Source of the DNA: Branchiostoma floridae
Lineage: Eukaryota; Chordata; Leptocardii; Amphioxiformes; Branchiostomatidae
Length of the DNA: 64,000 nucleotides
Reading direction: 5' to 3'
Assembly (NCBI RefSeq): GCF_000003815.2
Contig: NC_049989.1
Coordinates: 15,268,058-15,332,057, forward strand
Shown here in pieces: positions 53,401 to 64,000 of this stretch (position 1 is the first letter of the stretch; each line of letters opens with the position of its first letter). The notes beneath the pieces were generated by a model. The model was not told where the DNA came from, searched no databases, and saw nothing but the letters and a program-made list of their open reading frames with translations. The position numbers and the translations under genes are program-made.

Positions 53401-56400
53401 CATGTGAATAACATTGTATAATCACATTTTTCTGGTACTTGTGAACTGTGCAAAAACATATCAAACAAGGTCCTTTCTTAAAAAATAATACATTCTACCT
53501 TATACCAATATACAAATCATCAATTTATAGTTTCTTCACTATAAAAATCTGGGAGGGCAAACTGTTAAATTGGCCTGAATATGCCTGTGATGCAGATTCG
53601 TGTTTGATATTTGCGCAGTGCCGCCTCAGCGCAGCTGACCTCATGTTCCAAGCATGAGCTACATGTGCTGTCAGCTCACGTGGCCGCCACCCTGCTATCT
53701 CATTATGCAAGGAGACCTGTGATAGGGCCTGGAGAGGTCATACGTCCTCCTTGATTGGTCTGAATACACGGATCAAACCAAACGAGGGTTGCAGGGGGGT
53801 GGAGGTTACAACATGACAACATCATGCATCAAGCTGTGATCTTGGAAACAATTCTTCCGGGGAAAACATAGGACATATCCATGAAAAAATCTAAGATCTA
53901 GCAAAAGCTGTTATCATTGAGAGACCCTAGACTTTACCCTTGATTTGAAAATTAGGCAAAATTGACATGAACCTGGTTATTTCGAAACCTTGCATATCTA
54001 CACAGACATTTGAACATTATAAATTTTGCATGCAACCGACATATTGCACTTAGAAATTCTGTAGTACCTCGTAGATGGGAATATTCCAGAACCATTGGGA
54101 CGTGGGGTGGTTGTGTTCAATATGTGTTTACAACAAAAATATATCTTACGACTGTGTTTTCAGATGAACAGACGGTTTAGCTCTCTTAAGACAACTCCTG
54201 ATCTGTCTTGTGTTTTCTGTAGGACAGGCATTCGAAGCTTACTCTGTGCAATTACCAGAAAGCATTCAGATGGACATGAGCTGTACATTCATGTTGTAAG
54301 AGACCAGTTACCTCAATGAACACCTACCAGTACTCTAATGCATTACGACCTATAAGATTCCTGCAAGGGATTTTTCTTAAAGGTCATAGAAAAGGGTCAT
54401 CTTTACACTGGTTAACCATACCCATTGAAATGATATAAACCTAATTTCATATTAGTAATATTCATATAGCAATAGCTGACATAAATGTGTGTGTGTGCTT
54501 TTATATATTTCTAGTTGGTACACCCATATTGTGAACTGAGGTTAAATTTTGTGTCTATCTGTTGAATACCAGTGGTGACCCTTGTGAAAATAACCCTTAG
54601 GGTAAGTGACATTTTTGTACATCTGTCAACATTTATGTAGGTCACTATGATCTATCCCTTGCACCATTAGATAAATAAATAAAAACTTGTAAATTTTGGA
54701 CTAACTGAAAAAAAATGTGGAATTCTTTCTGCCAATATTGTTTGTGTAGGTCACTTTAAACTATCCTGGCATCATAAAAATGAATATCAAATACAGTGTA
54801 AATTTTGATTTTGACTAAGTGAGAAGCCTTTCCATTGGTCAGCCCTTATAATGCCCAATCAGCTGCAGGCAATGAGAGAATGTTGAGTAACACTGTCTAA
54901 CGCAGTGTGGTAGCGTGTGCAGTCAAGTGGTTAGCAGCCCTGCCGCAGGAACTAGAAGCTGCAAGTTTGATTCCAACTGTGTCGCTCACCTGACATGCAC
55001 ACTACCGGGAAGGGCTGCAATTTTAATTTTGACTGAGAATTTCCAATTGGTCAGCCATAAGAAAGCCCATCAGTATTGTGAACAGTGAGAGACTGTTGGG
55101 TAACACTGTCTAACGCAGTGTGGTAGTATGTGTAGTCCAGTGGTTAGCAGCCCTGTCGCAGGAACTAGAAGCCATGAGTTTGATTCCGACTGTGTCGCTC
55201 ACCCAACATGCACACTACCGGGAAGGGCTGCAATTTCAATTTTGACTAGCTGAGAATTTCCAATTGGTCAGCCATAAGAAAGCCCATCAGTTGTGAACAG
55301 TGAGAGACTGCGTAACACTGTCTAACGCAGTGTGGTAGCGTGTACAGTCCAGTGGTTAGCAGCCCTGCCGCAGGAACTAGAAGCCATGAGTTTGATTCCG
55401 GTTGTGTCGCTCGGCCAACATGCACACTACCAGGAAGAGCTGCAGTCCTTAGGACGGGATGTTAAGCTATAGTCCAGTGTTCATTCTGCTTGTCGAAAAG
55501 AGCTAAGGGAGTTTCTGCCGTACCACGAACCTGTAAATACTGTACATGGCACCTGTTTTCTCTGCCACAACCAGTGCAAGAGTGGCTCCTCAGTGACTTA
55601 AACTGGATTGATAGCACTTTCACTTCAACTGAAGAGCAGGAAGCGATATCTACTAGCAGTGAATATTAGTTTGCAATGAGGAACTAAGGGCTGTCTGTAT
55701 TGTGAAGTATGAGTACGGCCACTTCCACCCCCACAATTCCTCCACATCCGGCAAGAGAATTCTTTTCTTTACCTGTTCCATTATAATCTGTTTTCAACTG
55801 TCTGCCCTTTCAGTAAAACCTGAGCAGTGTGCCAACCAATCTGACATTTAGAAGTAATCCTTGCTGCATGGTGGGGAAAGGCAACCTGTCTCTAACCTTT
55901 TGAGTGGGAGTAAAAGTTGAATTCTTACCTGCTTGCATAACTGTATAATATTTCATGTTTCATACACATAAAATTGCAAATGGCTTTGGTGAAGGTTAAA
56001 AGGTCTATCCTGGTGAGAACTGCATGCATGCCTTTCTGACTAATAATTTCATGACGTGAAAATGAAACAAAAATTATTTGGAATTGTTCATGGCCTGTGT
56101 TGCACAGTCTGGAGCTTGCTTAGCCTGGATTCCAGACCCCCAGCCCCATCTCAATAATATCTGTTGTGCTGTTTATCAGTGTCTGACTCAGTTGGTCTGT
56201 GTTGGTCTTGGAAACAGTCTGGCATCCACGCTAGGGGTTACTGGGTCTCCTCTCTGGCCTAACTTGCCTTGTAACCATATCATCGGGAGATCGCGCTATT
56301 TTTACGGAGCTGGGCACATAGCCTGCCTGCCCAGTACAAAAGCACCCGCCGGGGAATTTTTACCGGGTTAGTCCAATTCACAGCTCTCCTCTGGCGGTGA

Positions 56401-59111
56401 AAACTCAAAAGGCCAGCAAAAAAGACAGGCTGACAGAAACAGGCTGCTGATGCTTAGCACACTAGACCGGGAAAAACAACCCAAAGCTGCCTTGAGGAGA
56501 ATTGTTACCAGGCTATGGTCTGACCAGGATACTAGAAGCTTGATTTAGTCAGGATAAGATTGTTGAGATGTAACATGAAATGAGATTTTGAGCTGGTTTT
56601 CATTACTTGTCCCAGCCTTTCACAAAATACAACCATTTTAAATTACTTACAGTGCTGGCAATATGTTCTAATATAGTTCCAGTAATGTTAGATAACAATG
56701 ATCAAAGGTATCAGTTCAGTTCAGTTCATCCTTTGAGAGGGGACATCAAGATGTTCACAAGTTCCTGTCCAGTATGACAGAGCTACGTTTGCCATCCTGA
56801 CACTAAATTTTACAGCTTTAATCCAGCTAAACCACTGGTATAATGACTGGATGAATTTGTTACACGCTACATCAGAAAGTAGGACAGGTATAATTATAAA
56901 GAAACCAAAAAAGCAGATGCACTTATCAAGTTAAAACATTTGGAAGACTGCATTCACTAATAATGGACTCCACTAGAAAATAAGACAAGCAGAGAAAGAC
57001 AGAAAAGTAGACTAAGTGCCTTGGTGTGTAGAACATGGCAGGTGAGATGAAACAAGTGACATGCTGCTTTTAAATCAATCAGTCAGTACATAGCTCTACC
57101 ATCAATCAGTAAATGAACCCTTTCAAATTTTACACACAACAAAAAATAATTCTTAATTGGGAGTTAAAAGTTTGCCACTTATAGGTTATTCACAAGTAGC
57201 TTTCATAAACAAGATGTCATGATTCTCCGGCTTAGTATAAAAAGGTTGACCAAGTACTGCATGTAGCCACAGATTGCTATTAAAAACAGTTCCCAGCATA
57301 ATTCTGTTACCTACAACATGTGTTTCATTATAATGAGCCTGATTTTTCTAAGCCTACACAACTGCAAAATGATAAAAATTTGGATACATATAAATGTTTC
57401 AGGTGTCAGGTGTGCATTTCGAACCCTGCCTTATTATGTGTAGAACCAGTTTCAAGAGTGTGTCAAACAAATGGTTAAATTTTGCCATCACAAGAAAGTC
57501 AAAACCTTGGTAATTAAAAGCCAGGTTCTTCTATGTTTAGGAAAGCGTATTCTGGATGACTTGGCTTTGTCCATCCTAGCTGTCACATCAAAATTCCCAA
57601 CACATAGATGGAGGCATTTAATATTAATAAGGACTTACTGTGCTTGCTGTTATGACATTGCATGGCAGCAGCAAATAATGTAGCATGAACAAAGCTACCA
57701 TTGATGTATTCCATTTGCAATTGTATGTGAAGATGTATCAAATCATAATTTTCCTCACAAAACTGATTCGATCCATTTTCTACACAGCATATGCTTGTGC
57801 AGTCTACAACCTTGGAAGACTGCAGAAATTATGGGACACTGGACAAGAGTCGTAACAGTTTTGCGCAATTTACCTGTATGTAACGAAGGGCACTTCTTAG
57901 AATGCACAAGTTGGATGTCTTCTTGTCTTCCATATTTGGGATGTGGCGCTTCAAGACCTCAAAACATTCTTTCAGATGGGCTCGTCTAGAAAAGAAAAGA
58001 AATATTGCTAACAAAATTCACCCACAGTAGGCTTATATCAAATGAACAAACACAAATTCCAAAATGACATTTAAAATCAACATATGTATCAGCACCGTTA
58101 GTCTTGAGCCAATCAGAATAGTTCTTTGGTAAATCTAAGTGTTTGAAAATACAAGGGTTACATACCTATTTTTTTCTAATTTGTTGTGTACTTCTCTGGT
58201 CCCATATCTGAAACACATATGAAATGTCAATGTCACAATCATGAATACTGAGTAGCATCGTATTTCCCCAAATATTAGAACACATGTTGCGACATTCTTC
58301 GACCACGTGGCATTTACGCGCCAAAAATATATGCATTTGTTGTTGTTATTGTTCTGATGACCCTCGCAACATACATATACATATGCAACCTTTTAGTGAC
58401 GCATGTGATCATGTGTTACGTTTCTTTCTAAGATTAATAGCATCGGTTTACCGGTGTAGAATTGTTTGTGTAATTGTTGGCACGGATGGTCAAGCCGCGT
58501 GGCCCGGGTCAGAAGGGTAAACAAGTATCACGTGAGAGGGACCGGTTCGGGCTATAGCCGGGCATGCAGGGGGCCGTACCCGCCCCACTTACCCGCCACT
58601 CCGCCGCTTGCCGTCCTTCTCTTCCTCGGACTGCTGCGACGAAGACGGTGACAGCGATTGCTTGAGTTCTCTTTCCTCTACCTTTTGGGATTCGCTGGCG
58701 TCGCTGGTTACCTCCTCGCTGTCTCCGTTGATCCCACATGGCTCTGGTTTCTCTGACTTCTCCTCTCCCTCTGCGGAAAAGTGCCATGACACGACACGTC
58801 AAATCTTTAGGCCATTACTTGATCTGCACACCACGGAGACTTCCATACGTGATAAATGTTTACCCCATTAAACCACACATCCCACACGAATACCACAGAG
58901 AGAAAGAAAATCACACGAGGTAAAACGGAAGACCGCAGGAAGATGCGATCACCGTGCCAAAAATATTCCGCCGTGAAAAAACAGCCCCATTTTTGGATAG
59001 ACAGACTAGGTGAAAGCGCGTCCACCATAGCATGTGCTATTTACCACGTGCTCCGGTCTGCGCCCGCAGCTCCAACCACTCCGCCGCCTGCAGCAATGTC
59101 TCCAAACTCAT
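45672..59111 (-). CDS. MNT: MNT, MAX-binding bHLH-zipper repressor (whole gene, 6 coding exons)
   Basis: MNT dimerises with MAX (and MLX) through a bHLH-zipper, binds CACGTG E-boxes and represses by recruiting SIN3, opposing MYC (family knowledge). Exons join at 59111-59045, 58770-58593, 58207-58166, 57985-57874, 47927-47747 and 47446-45672 with matching phases, giving 784 residues against 582 in human. Order: Sin3-interaction motif at residues 1-15 (MSLETLLQAAEWLEL), acidic linker to 81, bHLH about 84-133 (REVHNKLEKNRRAHLKECFE), zipper 134-165 (LKRKEKEYEHEMERLAREKI), the family-specific DDQASTSTASEGEDN at about 180-198, then a Pro/Thr/Val/Ala-rich tail. The linker between motif and bHLH is much shorter than in human, and the tail is far longer, with a repeated PYTIIKE-like motif at 242-380. 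MXD and MGA were excluded by the zipper and the TAS-EGED block. Confidence 0.94.
47747..47927 (-). CDS. MNT: MNT coding exon 5 (zipper)
   Basis: Residues 134-194: ALKRKEKEYEHEMERLAREK, IATQQRIAQLKMEL, then DDDQASTSTAS. Nearly identical to vertebrate MNT through the zipper. Enters phase 0, leaves phase 1. Confidence 0.95.
48659..48971. mobile_element. PIF/Harbinger-like MITE, 313 bp, TTA target duplication
   Basis: Left end GGCCTAGGAAAAAATGTTGT, right end the near reverse complement (ACACATAATTTTTTCCCTAGGCC). TTA flanks both (48656-48658, 48972-48974). Related pieces lie near 36540-36600 and 63210-63290. Confidence 0.78.
49468..49567. other. Assembly gap (100 N)
   Basis: Exactly 100 unknown bases in MNT intron 4. 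The round number suggests a placeholder, so the true length is unknown. Confidence 0.99.
50229..50246. repeat. (GT)n microsatellite
   Basis: A short GT dinucleotide run in MNT intron 4. Confidence 0.85.
50552..50643. mobile_element. Palindromic hairpin MITE
   Basis: CTAGCCCGGATACCAGACCCC at the left is mirrored by GGGGTCTGGTATCCAGACTAG at the right, and the arms continue inward through TCTCAAATATTTCTA. The loop is about 10 bp. A related end lies at 56117-56160. Confidence 0.75.
53610..53700. promoter_or_regulatory. E-box-rich patch in MNT intron 4
   Basis: GC-rich island with GCGCAGTGCCGCC, CAGCTG, CATGTG and CACGTG within 90 bp, set in AT-rich intron. A possible enhancer, by motif content only. 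Confidence 0.25.
54801..55640 (+). mobile_element. Tandem array of tRNA-derived SINE heads (family 2)
   Basis: Three units about 212 bp apart (CGCAGTGTGGTAG at 54901, 55114 and 55326) each have a B box like AGTTTGATTCC. Only the third continues into the full tail (CTTGTCGAAAAGAGCTAAGG to about 55640). The same tail is at 7550-7775. Confidence 0.75.
57874..57985 (-). CDS. MNT: MNT coding exon 4 (bHLH)
   Basis: Residues 96-133: RAHLKECFEVLKRHIPNMED then KKTSNLCILRSALRYIQ. Nearly identical to the vertebrate MNT HLH. Enters phase 2, leaves phase 0. Confidence 0.96.
58166..58207 (-). CDS. MNT: MNT coding exon 3 (basic region, 42 bp)
   Basis: Residues 82-95/96: GYGTREVHNKLEKNR, the basic region carrying the His, Glu and Arg that read CACGTG. 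Too short for an ORF scan. Enters and leaves phase 2. Confidence 0.94.
   Translation of the reverse strand: MWDQRSTQQIRKK
58593..58770 (-). CDS. MNT: MNT coding exon 2 (acidic linker)
   Basis: Residues 23-81: EGEEKSEKPEPCGINGDSEE through a Ser/Glu-rich segment to KDGKRRSGG. Low sequence conservation is expected here; the frame is fixed by both junctions (enters phase 1, leaves phase 2). Confidence 0.85.
59045..59111 (-). CDS. MNT: MNT coding exon 1 (Sin3-interaction motif)
   Basis: Residues 1-22: MSLETLLQAAEWLELRAQTG then AR. Matches human MSIETLLEAARFLE. Too short for an ORF scan; donor GTAAAT follows directly, and its last base is part of a CACGTG (59045-59050). Confidence 0.93.
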
Positions 59112-59370
59112 GGCCTTTTCTGTACCAAAGAACACCGGAGAAGCATCCAGGAGGACCCGATCTTCCTTCTGCCTCCGCAATTCACCTCGACACGAGCCTC
59201 TTTTGGGTGAAATTTGGAGCAGAAGCGGAGGAACCCAGGAAGGCTCGCCCGAAAAAACACCAAAACACAGGCTCGCCGCTGAGCGTGCTGGAAATCGATG
59301 CTCTTCATGGAGGGAGTTGATTGATGTCTCATTAACCTCTGGACCAATCAGAGGCCGCTATATAGGTGGA
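59112..59370 (-). promoter_or_regulatory. MNT: Probable MNT 5' UTR and core promoter
   Basis: A TATATA (59359-59364) lies about 250 bp upstream of the MNT start, with CCAAT (59344-59348, plus orientation) beside it. The region is GC-rich relative to its flanks. The transcription start is inferred to be near 59330. Confidence 0.35.
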
Positions 59371-61350
59371 GCAAAGCACATGGTAGATGGTATTTAGCTG
59401 TCTCATAAACAAAACCCCCTCCCTATTAGCATATCATTTAGAGCGTACATCGATAGCTTTTAAACCAAGTAATTGATTCTAGCACCTAAAAATAAATCTT
59501 TCTGATATCATGAAACATTCTATGGACACAATAATGATGACTTGTCTCAAAAACTTGTTCTTCGCGATATATTGTAAGGTGTTTTGAAAGTGAATAGGGA
59601 GTGTGATTGTTAGATGAAACAGCCTGCCCGGGGAGCCATGTCAACACTTGTCACATGCGTCTATAACCACATGATACTTTGCATATGTATGTTGTCTCCA
59701 AATGACGTATTTTCACGCCTCCGCGAAATGGTATCCCTTTTCTGAATAGTAGCATTTTTCACTTTATTCTACTAAAATCTAGGAATTATCAATTTTAACA
59801 TAGTGTTGCAACAGTAGAGGGATAAATTGTTTTTCTTTCATCATCTTTTCGGGGGGAAAATATTTTCGAACTTTGACCCGAAGGGTGTCGACGTCACAGA
59901 AAATGGCGGAATTTTGTGTGAGGAAGTAGCTGTCGTTTGACTTCGGAGAAAACATGTGAAGTTACACAAATTGTTGAGGTATTGCGAGTCTGAGATGTTT
60001 CTACGTTTACTCCATGAGATGATACAACTTCGGAGGGTGTTGTTGTAGCACGTTGTGGCGGAGAAGTTTGGAATTTTGTTATTGGAAGGTGAGTTTTTTC
60101 TAGTGAAATGTGCACACCTTTGCACGTAGCTAGGCATGCAGGGACGGTGATAATTCCATTTCCGAAGTACAGTCAAGCGTAAAAAATCATACTATACTGT
60201 TTACGTTTGAAAATTATGCAGGCTTTTGCACATGACTTAGCTTTATTTTTTGCCTCCAGCACTTTGTATTCTTCCTCATACCTTTGTCACTTTTGGAAAA
60301 TAATTTGTTCGTAAATTTTAGTTTTCACCACTTTCAACACCTCTTCTTCTTTGCTAAATACAGTAGAAAAAGATATGTTCTCCTAGCTTCGTACCTAGAA
60401 AATTCATATTTGGTTCTTTTGTTTCTTATCCTGGATACTTTTGAAACCTTCTTCGTGTTGTTGTTGGATTTTAGTCTGTCCCAGATGGATAATTTGATGC
60501 TAATTTAAATATGGCAAGCAGGTGTCCTTTCCAAGAAAAGGGGGAGGTGCTTGCCACAGGTATCAACCCTTCCCACACTCTCAAGCCTAAAGAAATCCTG
60601 TTCAACAAGATTTTATCATCATGTATAACAATTACAAAGTGTAACAAAGGCACTCAGGGTAAGGATAACATCAGGTATATGCTAATTCTCCAATGCAAAT
60701 TTCGGAAAAATCATATCAATTTGCTCGAGTATCTGCTATTTGGCAGACCTAATTTCGTTGGGGACATAGATGTCTGGAAGGAGAAGTAGACCAGGTCCGG
60801 GCAACTTGCCCATGATGATGATTATGATGATTATGCTGTTGATGATGATGCCCTTGTTTCACATTTATTTCTCTAAGTTAGACATGAGCTCAACTTGCTG
60901 TACTCTGCATGATGAAACCTCTCTGATAGCTCATTTGTATGTTTTGAGTGTACTCCTTAGTTTTCCTTATCTGGAGGTCTAACTTCTATTATTGATGACT
61001 GTCAGACATACAGTGTATGTAGATTTCAATTGCCTTTGCCTTTTACCTTTACCGACCAGTACAGTGTACAGTTTCTAGATGGGGACATGGCTCGTTCTCT
61101 TAAAAGTCTGCAAAAATACTGTTGCCAATCTGTACGACTTGGTATGAAGAAAATTACAAGGAACATCAATGCTTTCTTACTTTTCCCACAACACCACAAC
61201 AATTAGTTAAACTGATGATGTCTTGAAAGAAATTGTAACCATCGATGGAATTCCATCCCCTAAAAAATGGCTACCACAGAAGATATGAAGAAATTAAAAA
61301 TAAAAGGCAGCCAAAAATGTAACAAATTACTGAAAATCAGTATCCAGAAT
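59371..61350. other. Region upstream of MNT, no recognised gene
   Basis: Contains a GC-richer patch at 59870-60090 with GACGTCAC (59890-59897), ATGGCGG and a good plus-strand donor GGAAG|GTGAGT near 60088, which could be a non-coding or short first exon of a divergent gene. A 92-codon frame at 60511-60789 (plus) has no recognised domain. A (GAT)n run lies at 60810-60850. Confidence 0.35.
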
Positions 61351-61354
61351 TATA

Positions 61355-61500
61355 CTTCGGCCAGTGAAATGGCTTGAAATTCATTTTTGATAATACATGA
61401 CATAGGAAAACCCTTGCACGTAACATAAAAATTGTAAATGCACAACTCCAATTGGGGTGCACAATAGTGCATACTAGCATGCACCCAGTATTTCGACTTT
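61355..61500. repeat. GGTGCACC-family MITE fragment
   Basis: TTGAAATTCATTTTTGATAA and GCACCCAGTATTTCGA resemble the two ends of 2018-2355, heavily diverged. Another piece (CAGGGCTTGAAATACATTTT) is at 61953-62060. Confidence 0.5.
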
Positions 61501-62060
61501 AAAATTAAAGTCCTGGTATTCATGAGTATAATTGTTTTGCGATCCAACATCTGTTGTCCGTTTACACTGATGGTCCTGTAACTGCAAAGCAGAAAAAATA
61601 ATTGTAACTCCACTTACAAGACAAATATAATCAAGAACATTAAAGAGGGACCGTATATGTAATGCCCTTGTTAGAATGTGTTGTAAAGGTGTTTGTTATG
61701 CAAATCCATGGCTTCATTGAAAGGCTGTTAGCTGCCAAACGTGACAACATAATTGCTTGCAGTCACAACATAACGAAGCCTTTCTTTGGAAAAAAAATAA
61801 CATGGTAATTTTCCCACTTGTCTGGGACAAATTCATACCTGGTAATGCATGTTTTGACATGGCCCAATTTGGAAGTGCTGATTGTACTGGTTTGTTGGGA
61901 TTTGTTATGTACTAACCCATTTTGCATGAGGTCGATGAGGAGAAAACTATAGTCAGGGCTTGAAATACATTTTTCTGCATACTAGTACCTTGGTGCAGGT
62001 AACATTGAAAATTACCTGCACCAGACAATTATTACCTGCACCACTCTGAATTTAGGAAGT

Positions 62061-63460
62061 ATGGATCATACTAAAATTGTTCAGGAACCATTGCTATTTC
62101 TTTCTTTTATACTAGTACAGCTACTTTATTGGACATGTATGCATAAAACCCAGTACATGGAAATATGAGCTTGCTAGATTTTGTACACAACAGGCCTAGG
62201 ATAGTGCACCAACATCTATCCATGGAAAAAGCATGCCCAAATATCTCAGATTGGGCAAGTTCAGTAGGACATCCACTTTACGTTCAGCGTTTTGTTTTAT
62301 TATTGCAGGTATTAGATTTGTTCAACTGTGACGATTGTTTTGCCCCTGGTTTCAACCGCGAACTAAAATTAGTAAAAACCACCCCGGAACCTGCGAAATT
62401 CAAATCCCCATGATGTGAGGTAGAGAATATTAGATTGCATCCACTTTAAAGAATCAAAAGCGGTGATTAAGATTACATTATCAGGAGGTGTGTGCACTGC
62501 TTCAGGAAATTGCTTTAGTAATTGCTGGAATTACCTTATTACTCTCAGCAAAGAGGTGGACTAGATCAGAAGATTGGTGCCTTGACTGGATTTGTTCTAC
62601 AGATTTGACATGATCCGTCTTTTTCTTTCTAAATTTCACAATGACAAAATGTCTTGCCAAAAAGTAGTTACTCAAGCAACTGGTCATGGTTTTGGAAACG
62701 GTCAGACATTTCGGGTAGAATCCACTATCCTTCGTCAGTGACACTGAAGTAATCTGGAAGAAACAGGTCTTTTATACTCTAACTTATGAATGAAGACAAT
62801 TTCAGATGTCCAATAGGAAATGTTGTAAGACAATTCAGACCAAAGACAATTTGGATTCCAAAGAACACAAAGGTAAGGTAAAGTCAAGCTGAAGACAATT
62901 TGGATTTCAAAGGATAGCAAGGGTAAGACACAATGTCTTGCTTTGCTGAATCATACTGATTGCATAATGTTTGAAAGAATATTATTTCTGTGGTATTAGA
63001 TTCCAGGCACCGGTAGTCATCTGAGCAACCTTGCCTTTGATATGTATGTATAATTTTATGCTCCTCTCTTGACTTGGCACCATCTTTTCCACGTTTACTT
63101 TGCGCAATTGGATGAACCCTTCAATGAAGGCAGAATGTTGTTTTTGTAACACCTTGCAAAACTGGTACACTGCCTCAAGGCACAGCACATATTGGTGAAT
63201 ACAACTTTGCTGGGTAAGGCCTTAGGAAAACAAAATGTATTTACAGTTACCCCAGCAAAGACTTGCCTACCCAATCTTTTTCGGGATCGACCGCTGGCAA
63301 GGAAAGTATATTGTATACTTTTCCATTAAACATGTCTGATGAAAATGTTAGACTTAGAGAATCTCTTCATTTTGGTAAGGCCGCAATAGAAAAAGCAATA
63401 TAGTCATTAATTATAGACAAACCTGCCAAACCAAAGTGTTTTTAATAAAACCTCATTGAG
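62061..63460. other. Upstream DNA, nothing recognised
   Basis: Short open frames exist (for example 62165-62413) but none has a recognisable domain or splice context. A worn Harbinger-like end lies near 63210-63290. Confidence 0.4.
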
Positions 63461-63468
63461 AAAGCTTA

Positions 63469-63845
63469 GGCCCAATCTAGACACAGTTTTCACCGATATC
63501 TGTGGAGATGTCGGGAGGGATCTGGAACGTTGGCTGCGGGACACCCGTGGCGCTTGCAGTCATAAACAGCTACATAGCCTAATGAGCCCGCGATATATGC
63601 TAATGAGCCCTCCCGAAGTCCGGACGTATCTACACGCATGCGGAAGTTGTCAGGGACCCCTGCTAAGCTATCGGGGACCCCTGCTAAGCTATCAGGCGAA
63701 TACTCCAGACCTTTCTGCAGACAAATTCTGCTGATATCTTTATGGCATTATTGCAGTTCCATCCAGATGCTGAAAAAAAGCTGTCGGCAAGAGGTTGTCG
63801 GCTCGCACTCGCAGATATCGGGAAAAACTGTGTCTAGATCGTGCC
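63469..63845. mobile_element. PIF/Harbinger-like MITE, 377 bp, TTA target duplication
   Basis: Left end GGCCCAATCTAGACACAGTT is mirrored at the right by AACTGTGTCTAGATCGTGCC; the inverted repeats extend about 35 bp to CCGATATCTG. TTA flanks both ends (63466-63468, 63846-63848). Inside is a short direct repeat of GGGACCCCTGCTAAGCTATC. The overlapping open frames are by-products. Confidence 0.85.
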
Positions 63846-64000
63846 TTAGACTGCTTTGTTTATGTTCACACATTGCATAATAGTACATCATTGCACCTGT
63901 GGAATTGCATTATGAGTTGTTTTGATGTATTTCAGTTTTACTGCATTTGTTGAATTGTTTGGGTGAAAGCTAGATTTTTTAGGACTGTGATGTGAAATAC

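Larger units (their letters stand above)
47928..57873 (-). other. MNT: MNT intron 4, 9.9 kb
   Basis: The intron splits bHLH from zipper at the codon after Tyr-Ile-Gln. It holds a Harbinger-like MITE (48659-48971), the assembly gap (49468-49567), a hairpin MITE (50552-50643), an E-box-rich patch (53610-53700) and a SINE array (54801-55640). No further exon is needed: bHLH and zipper join seamlessly as in vertebrates. Confidence 0.7.

Noticed and set aside
59032-59397. 121-codon plus-strand open frame over MNT exon 1
   Set aside because: It is antisense to the conserved Sin3-interaction exon and shows no recognised domain.
63456-63880. Open frames of 92 and 80 codons near the right edge
   Set aside because: They lie within or across a MITE with clear inverted ends and TTA duplications and include its internal direct repeat.

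Overview
The window looks like invertebrate chordate nuclear DNA, most consistent with an amphioxus (Branchiostoma) genome. It is AT-rich and intron-rich, with GT..AG introns every 50-330 coding bases. Its two genes are easily aligned to vertebrate genes in which the exon-encoded blocks are collinear. Introns are packed with short non-autonomous DNA transposons and tRNA-derived SINEs. The species call is inference; gene identities come from reading spliced exons by eye.

Two genes, both on the minus strand, account for essentially all coding sequence. (1) CLUH (clustered mitochondria homologue, an RNA-binding protein for mRNAs of nuclear-encoded mitochondrial proteins) runs from about 37.8 kb down to 0.66 kb. 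It has 35 shared coding exons and two mutually exclusive first coding exons (37.8 kb and 33.6 kb) that splice in the same phase to the first shared exon. Every junction I placed keeps the frame, giving predicted proteins of 1447 or 1473 residues. (2) MNT (Max-binding bHLH-zipper repressor of the MYC/MAX network) runs from 59.1 kb to 45.7 kb in six coding exons, 784 residues, with an N-terminal Sin3-interaction motif, a bHLH-Zip, and a very large Pro/Thr/Val-rich last exon.

Layout: 0-0.66 kb, CLUH 3' UTR; 0.66-30.3 kb, CLUH shared exons with dense repeats in the introns; 30.3-37.8 kb, long 5' introns with the two first exons and a 175-bp tandem repeat; 37.8-39.2 kb, CLUH upstream region made of a degenerate tandem array that a MITE has interrupted; 39.2-42.8 kb, repeat-rich intergenic DNA; 42.8-45.7 kb, probable MNT 3' UTR; 45.7-59.1 kb, MNT with a 9.9-kb intron that holds a 100-N assembly gap; 59.1-64 kb, MNT promoter and upstream DNA with no gene I can recognise.

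Mobile elements: several MITEs are complete, with terminal inverted repeats and target duplications readable directly. They fall into hAT-like (8-bp duplications), PIF/Harbinger-like (TTA duplications) and pogo/Tigger-like (TA) groups. One hAT-like MITE sits exactly on a CLUH splice donor and duplicated it. CLUH and MNT do not act in one pathway in an obvious way, but the pair is also linked on human 17p13.3, so their adjacency here looks like old chordate synteny.
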